Positions 51,503-62,537 of a DNA stretch of 64,000 nt are shown here, piece after piece; the stretch's first letter is position 1, and the number at the start of each line of letters is the position of its first letter. The notes under the pieces are model-generated. The model saw nothing but the letters and a program-made list of their open reading frames with translations, did no database searches and was not told the origin of the DNA. Position numbers and translations under genes: made by a program. The DNA comes from Dermanyssus gallinae (taxonomy: Eukaryota > Arthropoda > Arachnida > Mesostigmata > Dermanyssidae), in the NCBI GenBank assembly GCA_003439945.1, contig QVRM01005923.1, positions 1 through 64,000 on the forward strand. The letters run 5' to 3'.

Positions 51503-52814
51503 CATGGTGTGTTCAAAACGTATCGCGACTTTTGTGTTTTTTCGAAAATTATTCATTTATTCATGAATATCTATTTTGTCCCCTTCAAAGTAATCCCCAT
51601 GAGATATTATACACTTGTGCCAACGGTTTTTCCAATCTTCGAAGCACTTCAAAAAACCATTTTTTTTTATCTTGTTTAGCTCCTCCTTCGATGCCGTCTT
51701 TATCTCGTCAAGCGTAGCGTAACGTCGTCCTTTCATGGGCCTCTTCAGTTTAGGGAACAAGAAAAAGTCACAGGGGGCCAGATCTGGGGAATACGGTGGC
51801 TGCGGCATCATTAGTGTGTTGTTTTCGGCCAAAAACTCGCGCACAAGCAACGATGTGTGAGCAGGGGCGTTATCGTGGTGCAAAAGCCAATTTTTGTTCT
51901 TCCACAAATCCGGGCGTTTCTGGCGGATTGCTTCGTGCAAATTGCGCATAACTTGCAGGTAATATTCCTTATTGACAGTTCTACCCTGTGGCAAGAACTC
52001 ATGATGCACCACGCCCCTGCAATCGAAGAAAACTGTCAGCAAAACTTTCACATTCGACCGAACTTGGCGCGCTTTTTTCGGTCTTGGTTCGTGCGGCAGC
52101 TTCCATTGAGATGATTGAGCTTTGGTTTCCACGTCATAACCATAAACCCACGATTCGTCACCAGTTATGACCCTCTGGAGCAAATTTGGGTCGTCGCGGA
52201 CAGAGTCCAACATCTCATTAGCAATGTTCATGCGATGCTGTTTTTGGTCGCAATTGAGCAATTTTGGTACGAATTTCGCGGCGACCCGTCTCATGCCCAA
52301 ATCATTGATAAAAATCGAATGGCACGAGCCAATCGATATGTTTAGGTCCTCAGCAACTTCTCTAAAGGTGATTCGACGATTGGCCAATACCATTTTCTCC
52401 ACTTCATTAATTTTTTCGTCTGTTGTTGAAGTGCTCGGGCGTCCGGCACGCTCTTCGTCGTTCACATCTTCTCGGCCTTCTGAGAACATTTTGTACCACC
52501 GATAAACGTTGCTTCGGTCCAAGGTAGCTTCTCCGTATGCCACAGTCAACATTCGGAATGCATCCGCGCACTTAATTTCGTTTTTCACACAAAATTTGAT
52601 ACAGGTTCTTTGATCAATTTTTTTGAATAGGTAAAAATCGAAGACGATCCAAAACACGTGCAAGCAAAGCAGCTGTCAACAATTAAGTGAACATTCAAAA
52701 TGGCCGAGCTTGTCGGCATAAGTGAGAGACATGAGTACCAACATAACGCCACAAAAAATCGAAATTCGAATATACGTAACCCGCGAAAATTTTGAACTTT
52801 TTGAACACACCTCG
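51503..52814 (-). mobile_element. Mariner transposon, nearly intact
   Basis: 1312-bp element flanked by TA at 51501-51502 and 52815-52816. The terminal repeats match at 16 of the first 19 positions: CATGGTGTGTTCAAAACGT at the left end and, reverse-complemented, CGAGGTGTGTTCAAAAAGT at the right. It holds one transposase gene on the minus strand with a full catalytic core. Length and ends are those of a complete mariner. Confidence 0.95.
51557..52663 (-). CDS. Mariner transposase (DD34D), start codon lost
   Basis: Cut-and-paste transposase acting at the element's own terminal repeats. The frame is open for 368 codons but opens with TTG and has no ATG before residue 38, where the family normally starts its protein ahead of KIDQRTCIKF (residues 15-24). 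A TGA lies 15 bp upstream of the TTG. The start codon has therefore been lost; a protein from Met38 would lack the beginning of the DNA-binding domain. Otherwise intact: helix-turn-helix region about residues 20-120 with GRPSTSTTDE, a degenerate WVPHEL (FVPKLL), first catalytic Asp in VITGDESWVYGYD, second in LLHHDNAPAHTS, third in YSPDLAPCDFFLF with 34 residues between the last two, and C-terminal FEDWKNRWHKCI. Recently active, now probably silent at protein level. Confidence 0.93.
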   Translation of the reverse strand: MHVFWIVFDFYLFKKIDQRTCIKFCVKNEIKCADAFRMLTVAYGEATLDRSNVYRWYKMFSEGREDVNDEERAGRPSTSTTDEKINEVEKMVLANRRITFREVAEDLNISIGSCHSIFINDLGMRRVAAKFVPKLLNCDQKQHRMNIANEMLDSVRDDPNLLQRVITGDESWVYGYDVETKAQSSQWKLPHEPRPKKARQVRSNVKVLLTVFFDCRGVVHHEFLPQGRTVNKEYYLQVMRNLHEAIRQKRPDLWKNKNWLLHHDNAPAHTSLLVREFLAENNTLMMPQPPYSPDLAPCDFFLFPKLKRPMKGRRYATLDEIKTASKEELNKIKKNGFLKCFEDWKNRWHKCIISHGDYFEGDKIDIHE

Positions 52815-52816
52815 TA

Positions 52817-54740
52817 CATTTTGGTTGGCTCGATTTGCCTTCCATTGAAGCGCCACCGCGTCTCTAATGTTGCAATGATTTGTCTGCGAGTTTCTATGCT
52901 CTGCTGTCAAGACATTTGCTCAAAGCGTCTTTTCTCTGTACTGCCGTATGAAAAAACTTAGCGTTATAACAACCTGACATCCATGTGCACTTTCTCGTAG
53001 TGTTTAAGACAGCTAGCGCGAGGACATCAAAAGGTCCTTTGAAGTCGAGCTTTGTTTTGTCCCCTGCTATTAGAACAAAGTCTATGCTTTTATAAAAGTT
53101 GGCACTGAGGTGTTGTATATCATCTTACGGTGCATGAGCCACATACGTGGAACTAAGGTACCTGACGGTTGGCACTTGAATAAATGGCTGACGCTACCCA
53201 GTTGGTCCCTTTCTCCGATCAAACTATTTCGCACCGAAAAAAGCTCAAGGATTCACGGAAGGAATGATAGCCTATACAGCAATACGGAAGCCGCTGATGG
53301 AGTCTGGATCATGCTACTCAGGCTGCGGAGATACTTATCAACTTTTGTCGAATGAAACGCAATGTTTGACATTGCACCGAGAAATAGTGATAAATATAGT
53401 CAAATTTAGATTGTGGGGCAAAGTTTGACGTAGCATACTCATATGTAAAGCATTTAAAACAGCATACGGTGATAATTCATAATAGGGTTGATTTTGTTGG
53501 GAAAGTGACATAAACTACAGACGCAGCACAGTTCAGCACAAACCTAGTTGTAATCTTTTTACATTTTAGAATTTCTTGTAACTGCAATTACAATTGTAGG
53601 TTTTATCTCAGAAATCTAAAAGATGTCAATATTTACTATCTGTCAACACTATCAAGGGCATACCTAGATCATTTAACTATATAATTAGTGAAGCATTTCT
53701 AATAAATTGTAAGAGTTTGTGTGTACATTTTTCCTTTATACAAGTGGTAAATTGGCTCGCATCAAAATGAGCAGCAGCTACGGCATACTTTCATACTCTC
53801 ATATTAGTGCCTTATGTTTTACATTTATCAGAACATACAAAACATTCTCATTAGCAGGCCTAAATTACCTAGCCTGAACACCTGACGTTTTGCGTCACCC
53901 CCCCCCCCCCTTAGCGCATCTTAGCCTATGACTGACGAGGCGGGTTCTGAAGGAGTTACAGCCCAGATGCCCACTCATATTACACCCAAGAGGACCTCAC
54001 TCGTAGCTCTTAGTTCACATTCGTTGTATCCGATTTGATTTTGATGGCTTTTATAGTACCATTATTATTGCGATAGCAACAATGGGAATCATGGGCAAAT
54101 CTACAGTAAGTTTTCTGAAATAAATTGGGAAAAGAGCGGCAAGTGAGAAGGATGAGAAAAGAGCGGTAGAATTTCTGCTGCAGAGAATATCCAATGAAAT
54201 GCAACGTGGAAATGCGGCCGCGGTGCTAGGCTCGCTGTGCTCAGGCAGTGGTTTACTGGGATTGACCTAATATTGTAATACAAGTGTACTCAACAAAACA
54301 TATATAACACACATGGTAAAACGATATATGCGTATGCTCGCTAGAGCGGAGAGAGCGACACGGACTTAGCACAGTTGTGTCGCTCTCTCAACGCTTCTTT
54401 ACCCAACAAGAGGTGTTCAATCATCGTTTCTGTTCACTCTGTCCCCGCCGGTTGCACATATGTGACCACTATTTCTAGTTTAGATGACGCTACTCATATG
54501 TAATGCATCACGCTGATTTCTCTTACCAACTGTCTAACAAAAACTAATCCTCCCCCCGGGGCACCCCACTGCATCGACCGAAAGCATATGTAGGTATCTA
54601 ATTGCCGCAGTTGCGATGGTGGTCTTCCTGGTCCTCTCCTGGATGTGTAATCAAAAACTGCTGCGCTTTGTTGATAAGTTGAGCCTTAGGTACGTAAATT
54701 TATTTACAAATGTTAATTATTTTCCCCTGATTTGAAGCAC
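52817..54740. other. No recognisable gene
   Basis: A C homopolymer of 13 lies at 53899-53911. No family or RNA recognised. Confidence 0.5.
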
Positions 54741-54744
54741 GTCA

Positions 54745-55165
54745 GCCTTGTTCAGACGGCCGCCCCGTCGAAATTTCATGGATACTAATATTTCCCAATT
54801 TACCTTTAAGCCCTTTTTATCCAAGAATGCAACTAGTCGATCAATGGGTTGTTTCACTCTGAAAATTATTACACAATCTGCGTACAGTAAAACTTTGGCT
54901 CACTCTCAGGCCCAGCTCGCACTTGTGCGTTCTGGCAGCCCTCCCCGAACTACGAACAACAGCAAAGGCCTGTGTGTCTCTCTCAATTACCTCCCCCGCA
55001 ATGCTAATCCCGTTGTTAATCAGCACCTTGCTTTATTGTAAGATGCTGATAAGTAACCTCAGCATTGGTCCCGGCACTCCCATTCTAGCCAGCTCTTTAA
55101 CTATTTTATCCCTTGATGACACCTCCTTTAAATCTACGAACCAACTACTCGAGCTACGGAACATT
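54745..55165 (-). pseudogene. LINE reverse transcriptase core fragment (inverted 5' part?)
   Basis: Minus strand. SSWFVDLKEVSSRDKIVKEL (55158-55100) is RT motif A and the following helix, with the first catalytic Asp kept. ARMGVPGPMLRLLISIL follows, then after a stop and frameshift VLINNGISIAGEVIERDTQA, and finally LLYADCVIIFRV near 54880, where YADD has become YADC, with VNWEILVSMKFRRGGRLNK near 54790. Motif B (PQG) is not legible. It lies immediately beside a plus-strand fragment of the region that should come next in such a protein. Confidence 0.78.
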
Positions 55166-55177
55166 TAACTCTCGCCG

Positions 55178-55510
55178 ACAACCAGGTGCCTGGGGCTCGT
55201 TCTCCGGGGAAATATGAAGTGGCATCCCCACATAGAATATATTGCATCCAAGTGCTATGCTGTGATATCGACGCTGCGCAGAATGGAATTGATTGGGGCC
55301 CCCACAGAGGGTTTACTTCTGGTGTACAAGGCCGTGTTCCTGCCAGTACTATGATATGGTATCCTTCTCTGAGGTGGTGGATATGACGGAATTCTCCGGA
55401 GAGTCAGAGTAATACAGAATGATGCACTTAGAGCAATTTTTCTAGAAGATGAAGAGATTCGGTCCATGATTTATTTACTTATCTACTCAGGGTTGAAATG
55501 ATTTACACGT
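55178..55510 (+). pseudogene. LINE post-RT (thumb) fragment, opposite orientation
   Basis: Plus strand. CLGLVLRGNMKWHPHIEYIA (55190-55250) corresponds to YLGV.L..nl.W..HI, followed by STLRRMELIGAPTEG, LLLVYKAVFLPVL then a stop where the family has Y/E before YG, and RRVRVIQNDALRAIFL near 55400. It starts ~13 bp from the end of the minus-strand RT fragment. Confidence 0.75.
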
Positions 55511-56455
55511 TGCAGGCTTCTATGCTAGCACGTTAATTTTTACGAGGTGTTGTACGCGTGGGTTTTTTTCGGAATTGCGTTTTCACTAATTTCTACTTCA
55601 AGTCAGACATCAGCTATGCGTGCAACAACGTTCGCAGTGCCCTCAGTATCCTTGAAGTCTAGTCAACACTCACTTGCATGCCACCTGCCCGAAACTTGGA
55701 CTTGCATTTCTAAAAATATTAGATGCCTCACATCGAAGCACCTCTTTGCTTGCGAAGCAAAAAATGGCTTTTAATTTCACAGTCTGAATCAGGCCGGTGT
55801 TTTAGTTATAACCTAAATCGGGGTTACTAGTGCTGTTTAAAAAGAATCACCTTCCCAATAGTTTGTAATGTTTCAGTGTGGTTTTATCTGATGTCGTTGT
55901 GTACGATATAGATGCTGTATGAGTGCATCAATTCATTTGCGCGTATATGTGAGAGCGTGTTGCCTCACTTATCGCTGCGCATTGTAACAAACGCTGTAGA
56001 GAAATCCTTGTGATGATACTTATTGTGATTAAGTATTATGTACTTGCGCTTATTCAAAGCATTCCTTAAAATAAAGTCTTGGCGCGTCGCGAGGTTTTCT
56101 GCCGCTGAGGTACCAGAGGGAGGGCAACCTCAGCAGGTACTAAACTACGATTGATCTTGATACGAAAAGTAGCTACTTGAAGATATGGCGAATCATTGGA
56201 TAGAATCCTATAAGCACTATATATCTGTAACAGATTGGCTACGTCTCATCCCAAATATAGCCCTCAGAGCATCGTTGTGCATTACCTGAGCCCGATGCAG
56301 AACGTGATCCTAACCACCTTCCCACAAAAAAATGTCGTACGTGAGTACCGGCACAAACAGCGTTTTGTAGATCAATATCAGCGTCATCCAACGGAACTCC
56401 TATACGACGCAATCAAAGCAAGACCAATATAACTGCATAATACTTGGGTGTGATA
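55511..56455. other. No recognisable gene
   Basis: No family, repeat or RNA recognised. Confidence 0.5.
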
Positions 56456-56459
56456 TGAT

Positions 56460-56990
56460 TAACAAGAGCGCGTCAACTTAAGCCTTGGTGTAAGGTGAGG
56501 CCCAAACATTTAGTAATTAACGAAAACTTCAGACTGAACTCTAAACCACTCGACTGTAGAACGTCCAAGGCTATGCAAGATTTGTAGAATGAAAGAATAG
56601 CGAGCGCAATTGAATGTCATGGTGACGTCGAGAAAGACGCTTAGACAGGCAGTTGTCGATTCAACCGAGTCGGTCACAAACTGTCATAGGTGCGCGAGTG
56701 CCATCCCCGTAGACCGACCGTAACAAAATTCAAATTGATTTGGAGATAGAACGTTGCAGGGTTCAAGGAAGCGTTCCAGCTGCACAAGAGCAAGCTTCTC
56801 TAATAGCTTAGAAATGCGGTCAACTAGGCTAATAGGTCAGTTGCATTCATAAGTTCCGCAACGTCGCATTTCTTTCTTTAAACAGGAGTAACAACAGAGG
56901 CCTTAAGGGCGGCTAGAAGCACTCCAGAAGGGAGTGAAAGATACGCTAATTGCGCAAAAGGACCAGCAATGTATGAAGTACCATGTTTTA
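56460..56990 (-). pseudogene. LINE reverse transcriptase fragment, motifs 1-A
   Basis: Minus strand, one frame throughout with two stops. PISLVDRISKLLEKLALVQL (56840-56780) is the RT YRPISLL...KxLE segment, then LEPCNVLSPNQFEFCYGRST (usual L...QFGFRxGRST) and SVFLDVTMTFNCARYS (56650-56600), which is motif A with the catalytic Asp kept and KAFD changed to MTFN. Motifs B and C are absent. Jockey/CR1-like. Confidence 0.83.
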
Positions 56991-57590
56991 GAAGTTGAGC
57001 AGAGAGTCCTGTTACATCGCAGCTCCAGCTCCGCTTCTGTTTAAGTAATACTGTAACAGAGTAACAGAGTTAACACAACAACAACACAACAGAACAGCCA
57101 ACTACGGCGCCGTCGATCATCAACGGCGCCAGAAAGCCGACCAGCCATCCCAACCGTCCAAAGAGCCGTCGCTGGCTGCTACACCAGCATTGCTGTAAAC
57201 AACCTGGTGAGACGACACCACAGTCGACCGAGCACATCAACGGACGTGCATCTTGCTTGGTGTGCAGCTACAGGCGTCTCTCTTCTTATGTATATTCCCG
57301 AGCGTCCGGCCCATTGGTGGGTCTCAGTGCCTGACCTCGGTGCGAGGAACCCTTCGTTGTAGCTATCGTTTCCTAAAACTGCCACTTTATAGGCCCTTCT
57401 GTTAATGTTGCTAATACTACCGCTGTTATTCTTATTCGTTTTATTACTGTTGTTGTCACTTTATTTCGGCAATGTTTTGCTTGCTGCTTTCATCTCTGCT
57501 GACGGCACCTTAGCACAAACGAACTCACACAGTTTGGCTCGCAATTAATAATATAAAGTTTGGCTAGCCATTGACAGACAGTCGGTCAAA
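56991..57590. other. No recognisable gene
   Basis: A CAACA-rich stretch lies at 57070-57095, then a GC-rich 300 bp without recognisable motif. Confidence 0.45.
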
Positions 57591-57594
57591 TTTT

Positions 57595-57635
57595 GTTTAC
57601 GCTAACTAGAAAACCGTTTTCTAGTTGACGCAAAC
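57595..57635. repeat. Hairpin with ~19-bp arms
   Basis: GTTTACGCTAACTAGAAAA (57595-57613) and its near-complement TTTTCTAGTTGACGCAAAC (57617-57635) around CCG; two mismatches. Flanked by similar AATAATATAA sequences at 57546 and 57640. Confidence 0.85.
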
Positions 57636-57689
57636 AAATAATAATATAATTTACTCAAAATTAATCAAAGTATAAGTTAGTTAATAGTT

Positions 57690-57804
57690 CGAGATTCGAG
57701 ATCCAGACCGGCCACACTAAAATTGGCTTTCATGGTTCCCAATTTAGACAAGGTGGGTGCCGGAGTGGACTAAAAATAGACCATGACATGAAAAACGTAC
57801 ACGG
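57690..57804 (+). mobile_element. SINE, family A, 5'-truncated copy
   Basis: Body of the SINE that is complete in the mariner at 61.2 kb: ATCCAGACCGGCCAC, CCCAATTTAGACAAGGT, GCCGGAGTGGACTAAAA, CCATGACATGAAAAACGTAC. The tRNA-like head is missing apart from the end of its B-box arm. Confidence 0.88.
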
Positions 57805-58471
57805 TATTAGCCTTACGGAACAGCTAAAAAACAGGTATCTGTGTGACGTAATAGTAACCTTTAGACGTTTATCCCTTCTGTAAGTGGTATTTATAACTCA
57901 GCCACCTGCCTTAAATATTACCTGTCGTAAATATTACAGGTTTTACTTATGGCTGCTCTATCATTAATGTTTGCGTGACAATTTGCATCTATTTAGATTC
58001 TTCTAGGTTAGCTGTATGTCCAGCTCAATAGTAACTTACTTTTGTCTTTCTTTAAAGCAGGAACATGAATGTGATGTGCGTTCCGCGCCGTCGTCCTCAT
58101 GTTCCATACTACGTATTCCGCAAAGGCGTCTTAACGATCTTTGTAGGACATGCTTGGAAGCAAACATGCGCGGCAATGCACATCCCTTGCATCTTCTCCA
58201 GGAAAACACTTTAGCACTGCACGCGGAAGCTCAAATAAGCTAGCACTGCCACCAGGCTACGACGATTTGTTGGCTCGACTGACCCTTAAGCTACAACGTC
58301 TTCTTCCGTAAATATGTGCAAATCTGTAATCTGCGATCATGCTAGAAAATCGAACTCGATCAGCCGGAGGGCTAAAAATAAATTCGATTTCTGCAATTAT
58401 TACTGTCAAAGTCAAACCTCAGAAACAATCTGTTTTATGAGGGCCTACCAAAACACTACCGCACTCTGCAA

Positions 58472-58479
<8 letters not shown>

Positions 58480-58548
<69 letters not shown>

Positions 58549-58560
58549 TGTATATATATA
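58480..58560. repeat. (TA)n microsatellite with TAAA interruptions
   Basis: About 80 bp of TA dinucleotides with TATAAATA near both ends. Confidence 0.95.
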
Positions 58561-59116
58561 CGATAGCGTCACGTCCGCGGCATGTCTCTCGGGGGCAGAG
58601 ACGGGCCTGGTCTGGCGGCAGTGTCTGTAGACGCCAGAGGTAATTTGAGTTACGGTCGGACTCGGAGTGTAAAAAGAAAGTCGTGTTTTCGGGGGCTGCT
58701 GCTATGCTATTGGTCTCTGTTCGTCTCTGTTGACCAAAGGCGTTCGAATCAGCGGGTAGTGCAGTTCCAGGAAAAGCCATGCTACTACACTACTAGATCG
58801 CCTTCGGTAGGCGTTTATGGTTTGGCAAACTTCGGCATCAGAGTAATAATGATACTTAGGCTGCTTCACTTAGTCTATCGCACGTGGACGGACGTGTCGA
58901 ATCGAAACTACCCCGACATCGCAAACGGCATTGGCGAATACATTGACAATATCGTCGTCATCACCTCAGTCGTTGCATTCGATGAATGCCAAAACTCCTT
59001 TCATAGCAAGGATAGAAAACATATTTTTCTTTTTGTATCGGTGACAGGTTGCCGATAATGTTGAAGAAACCCAGCACCGATTTTGCATGTTTCCCAATGT
59101 AAGCTGCGACCCGGCT

Positions 59117-59160
59117 TATATATATATATATATATTTATACATACATATACCTACATATA

Positions 59161-59193
<33 letters not shown>
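59117..59193. repeat. Compound (TA)n tract
   Basis: TA tracts separated by TACATACATATACC-type sequence. Confidence 0.93.
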
Positions 59194-59195
<2 letters not shown>

Positions 59196-60470
59196 TCGAA
59201 TTTGGAAAACAGAATCAAAGCTAACTGTCATATTGACAAATAGACGCTTAATACGCCAGTTTTGTGAATGGAAAATGCCATCTAAGGGCTGGAAAATACA
59301 TTTATAGCATTACATTTTCGTTATATAGCTGCGATATAACATGAATTGCTCAATTGTAAAATCCAACCATTTAAACTAAAATCGTTCTATAAGTCACGGA
59401 AATACTCACAAGTACACCCTCTATAGAATTCGTACGTTTGTAGGATCCATCGGCGAGAGAACGGTTGCATCATGAAAGCAAATAGATATGCATTTGTACT
59501 AAGAAATAAATTTATAAGTATTACGAATACGGTCTGCAATGCGTATACGTACGATACTTGAACCTTTTTTTAATTGCTTTATCCGAGATGAGAAAACGCC
59601 TTTCACACACACACAACCGATGTTTCTGGTGAGCAGTACGGGACTCGACCCTGGCTGTTTGTTATACCAGCCATGTGTACAGCCCACTAAAATGTATCTT
59701 GTATACGCACTAAGCCTCATCTTGTATACCAATTAAATTTCCTCTTGGCCTTCATATGCCCAGACATGCTTCGAATAACTCTTCTAGTAATATATTCGGT
59801 ACGTGCTGGTTGGCCTATACTCCCTTATTGCTAGCATCCGCCTGTCTTCGGATTCGAGCATTATCTTCACCATGTTTTTTCAGAGAAAACTGCCTGGAAA
59901 TAGCTATATATTTCGATGTAGCTTTTCTCTTGCTTCGTTGAGGCCTTGACATTCGAATACCGCTACTCTCTCGTCTTATAATAAGCTAGATGTGTAAACC
60001 GTCCGTGTGGACAGCCTTTTTTGTGTTAACTACAATTCAGCAGCCGTTCAGTAGCCGTTTCGTTCGCCTGATGATGTTGTCACACGCTTGTGCAATGCGA
60101 TGTGTTTATTTTGTTTATTGTGTATTTATTTCTAGATCGTTTGGTTGCGCGTTGTGCGGTACTAGGGCATATAGAAGGGCATAGTTTAAATAAATGCCGA
60201 AAAGCCTGCCGGCTGGTGTTTCGCCGTTGTCATTTCTAACGTGACCCAGCAGACCTCGAAAAGGTGGAGTAGGTACGTTAATGGTCTTAAAATTAGGCAT
60301 GTTTCTAGCTGAAAAGTGTACGTGCCGTACCTAGTGCCAATTTTGTTTGCCTCTTGACATGCCCGATACTCAGCAGATCTGCTAATGCGCTATTGATGGT
60401 GATAAGTTAAGTGCAAAATGCAGACGTCTCTTAATGTGAAGGGCGCATTAAGTAAGTATGTAAAGCTTTT

Positions 60471-60630
60471 TGGCTGACCCTTAAACGCCCACGAAACTGT
60501 TTTTCACATTGCTTCATAGACGGACATGCCCCATAAATACAAATGTGCAACGGTGGGGCTCGAACCCGCGCACCTATCTCGTGTCTCCTCCGGTTGCGAG
60601 GCGCAGACTTAAGCCACCACGCCGCCGGGC
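60471..60630 (-). mobile_element. tRNA-derived SINE, family B, copy 3
   Basis: Best-preserved copy. On the minus strand: head GGCGGCGTGGTGGCTTAAGT (A-box region), CCTCGCAACCGGAGG (anticodon-like stem), a long variable-arm-like stretch, and B box GGGTTCGAGCCCC; body CATTTGTATTTATGGGG, GAAGCAATGTGAAAAACAG and GTTTAAGGGTCAGCC. Same family as the copies at 19.3 and 47.9 kb. Confidence 0.88.
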
Positions 60631-61033
60631 GCGAAGGGCGCACCTAAGGTATATGTAAATAAGAGACTTTCTGTGTAGCCAAAAAATATATTTATTGGTT
60701 TAGGGGTGCGTTCCCTAATTGTACCATTATATGTGAGAGGCGTATTACTAATTATTCCTCATTATGTGTTTGTTTATCTAGCAGTATCTAGCTTTTGCTG
60801 TCTTAAATGTGCGGGCGTTGTCTAAGGATATATTCCCCACTGATTGGAACCCGTTATAGAGTGTTTTCAGCGCCTTTGTGGCTTCGGCATATAAGCAGTG
60901 CTATATCATCACCATCATCATCAACACATTTGTTTCACTTTCATATTGAATACGCATGCAACATTTATACTTATACGGTTGTCAGCAGCTCTTAGCACGT
61001 TATTCGTTATTCGAGAAGGGCAGTACCTAGTGC
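60631..61033. other. No recognisable gene
   Basis: AT-rich, nothing recognised. Confidence 0.5.
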
Positions 61034-61069
61034 TACAGGTAGTTCAATAAGTTCTTAGAATGAAAACCA

Positions 61070-62415
61070 AGAATTTTCCAAATCATGTTTTTAAATTTAT
61101 CATATTCGATATACTCCCCGAGATGCTCAATACACTTTTCCCACCAAGATTTTTTTTTTTTTTTTAAGATTTTTTCGTAAGGCAATTGCCCGTGTACGGT
61201 TTATTCATGTCATGGCTAATTTTAATCCACTCCGGCATTTACCTTGTCTAAATTGGAAACCATGCAAACCAATTTAAGAGTGGCCGGTCTGGGTCTTGAA
61301 CCCAGTCCTCCCGAATGCAAGGCAAAGGCTTTGCCACTAAGCCATCTTGCTCGGTACTTTTTTTTTCAGAGCTTTTATACCTCTTAAGTAGAATTCCGCG
61401 TCTTTAGACTGAAAATAGGCATTGACAGCAGCCTTAACCTCTTCATTGCTGGAAAAACGCTTTCCACCGAGACTATTCTTCAAATGTCCGAAGAGGAAAT
61501 AATCAGAGGGGGCCAGATCTGGAGAATAGGAAGGTTGTTCAATAAGTTCGAACCTCAGTTGGGCCAGTTTTGCCGATGCTTGCCGGGACTTGTGTGCAGG
61601 AGCATTGTCCTGGTAAAGCAGGACAACCTTCTTCTGCAAAGCGGGCCGTTTCACGATGAGTTCTTGCTAAAGGCAGTCTAACAGTCTGGCCTAATATTCT
61701 CCTGTGATCGTTTTACCGCTCTCAAGGTAGTCGACCAGCATTATTCTACGTTGGTCTTAAAAAACTGTAGCCATCACCTTTCCGGTCAATGCCGTTGTCC
61801 GCACCCTCTTCGGAGGTCCTTCATCAGGTGCACACCAATGGCAAGATGCTTCTTGGGTCTCGGGAGTGTAGTGATGGACCCAGCTTTCATCGACGGTCAT
61901 GAATCTGCGCCAAAAATCCGACGGATTGTTCGACATTTTGGCCAAATTTCGCTGTGAAGCGAAAACAGGCGCGTTTTTTTGGGCTTGGTTGAGCAAATGC
62001 GGCAGCCATTTTTCTCTGAGCTTTTTCATCTTCAAGTTTTGGTGCAGGATGAAATGCACACTACCCAAACTGATCCCCAAGGCCTCCGCTACCTCCCTAA
62101 TGTTCACTCGCTTATCTGCGGCAACGATTTTCCGCACCTTTTCCACGTTTTCCTAATCAATTGCCGTTTTTGGGCGTTTTGAACGTAGTTCATCCCGGTG
62201 CTCCTGCGACCTCTTTTTAACTCATTAATCCAGTTGGAAACAGTGGCAAAACATGGCGCAGAGTCACCGTACACCTCGTCTAACTCAGTTTTCACTTGGG
62301 TCGCATTCCAACCTTTGAAATAAAATGCTTGATAACCACTCGAAACTCTTTTTTCTCCATTTTTCAAAATCACGCCGATACGTTGCACGGGAAAAGCGAT
62401 CAAACGAAATCGCAA
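61070..62415 (-). pseudogene. Mariner transposase pseudogene
   Basis: Minus-strand transposase in several frames. N-terminus near 62360-62220 (GYQAFYFKGWNATQ, VSNWINELKRGRRST); after a shift EKVRKIVAADKRVNIREVAE (62146 on) and ISLGSVHFILHQNLKMKKL; REKWLPHLLN stands for the WVPHEL motif; first Asp in MTVDESWVHHYTPET. A TAA follows KVMATVF, two more stops come after GKTITGEY, then second Asp in QDNAPAHKS (~61600) and third in YSPDLAPSDYFLFG (~61530), spacing 34. GGKRFSSNEEVKAAVNAY continues to GIKALKK, where a SINE cuts the frame; the true end WWEKCIEHLGEYIEYDKFK is on the far side (61150-61095). Inactive. Confidence 0.92.
61150..61366 (-). mobile_element. tRNA-Ala-like SINE, family A, complete copy
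   Basis: Inserted in the mariner transposase. Minus strand: head GAGCAAGATGGCTTAGTGG with a D-arm-like GGCT/AGCC pairing, TTGCAT in the anticodon loop position (TGC, Ala-like), and a perfect T-arm CTGGGTTCAAGACCCAG. Then a body containing CCAATTTAGACAAGGTAAAT and GCCGGAGTGGATTAAAA, ending CGTACACGGGCAATTGCC and an A-rich tail. Poly-A/T tracts lie on both sides. In length and build it resembles the Ruka SINE described from ixodid ticks, but I cannot compare the sequences. Confidence 0.9.
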
Positions 62416-62537
62416 CGGCCAATCACCATAATATGTTGACTGCTGGCAGTCGAAAAGTTGCAGTTCCTAATAGCGGTGGAAGCGCGAAAATTCGAATTCT
62501 AAAAAGCTCATTCTAAGAACTTATTGAACTACCTGTA

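Larger units (their letters stand above)
57805..60470. other. No recognisable gene; microsatellites
   Basis: (TA)n tracts at 58480-58560 and 59117-59193, and a short (CA)n at 59604-59616. A 158-codon plus-strand frame (58582-59058) resembles nothing I know. A reverse tRNA-like B box, GGGACTCGACCC, at 59640 may mark another SINE relic. Confidence 0.45.
61036..62535 (-). mobile_element. Mariner with perfect 28-bp terminal repeats, interrupted by a SINE
   Basis: 1500-bp element flanked by TA at 61034-61035 and 62536-62537. The 28-bp terminal repeats (61036-61063 and 62508-62535, beginning CAGGTAGTTCAATAAG) are identical. Without the ~215-bp SINE the element is ~1.28 kb, normal for a mariner. 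Its sequence and ends differ from the mariner at 51.5 kb, so it is another subfamily. Confidence 0.94.

Noticed and set aside
58582..59058. 158-codon plus-strand frame
   Set aside because: No recognisable domain; it abuts a TA tract and no splice signals support it.
61274..61357. tRNA-Ala gene
   Set aside because: The arms look tRNA-like, but it continues into a SINE body and is inserted with an A-rich tail, so it is a SINE head.
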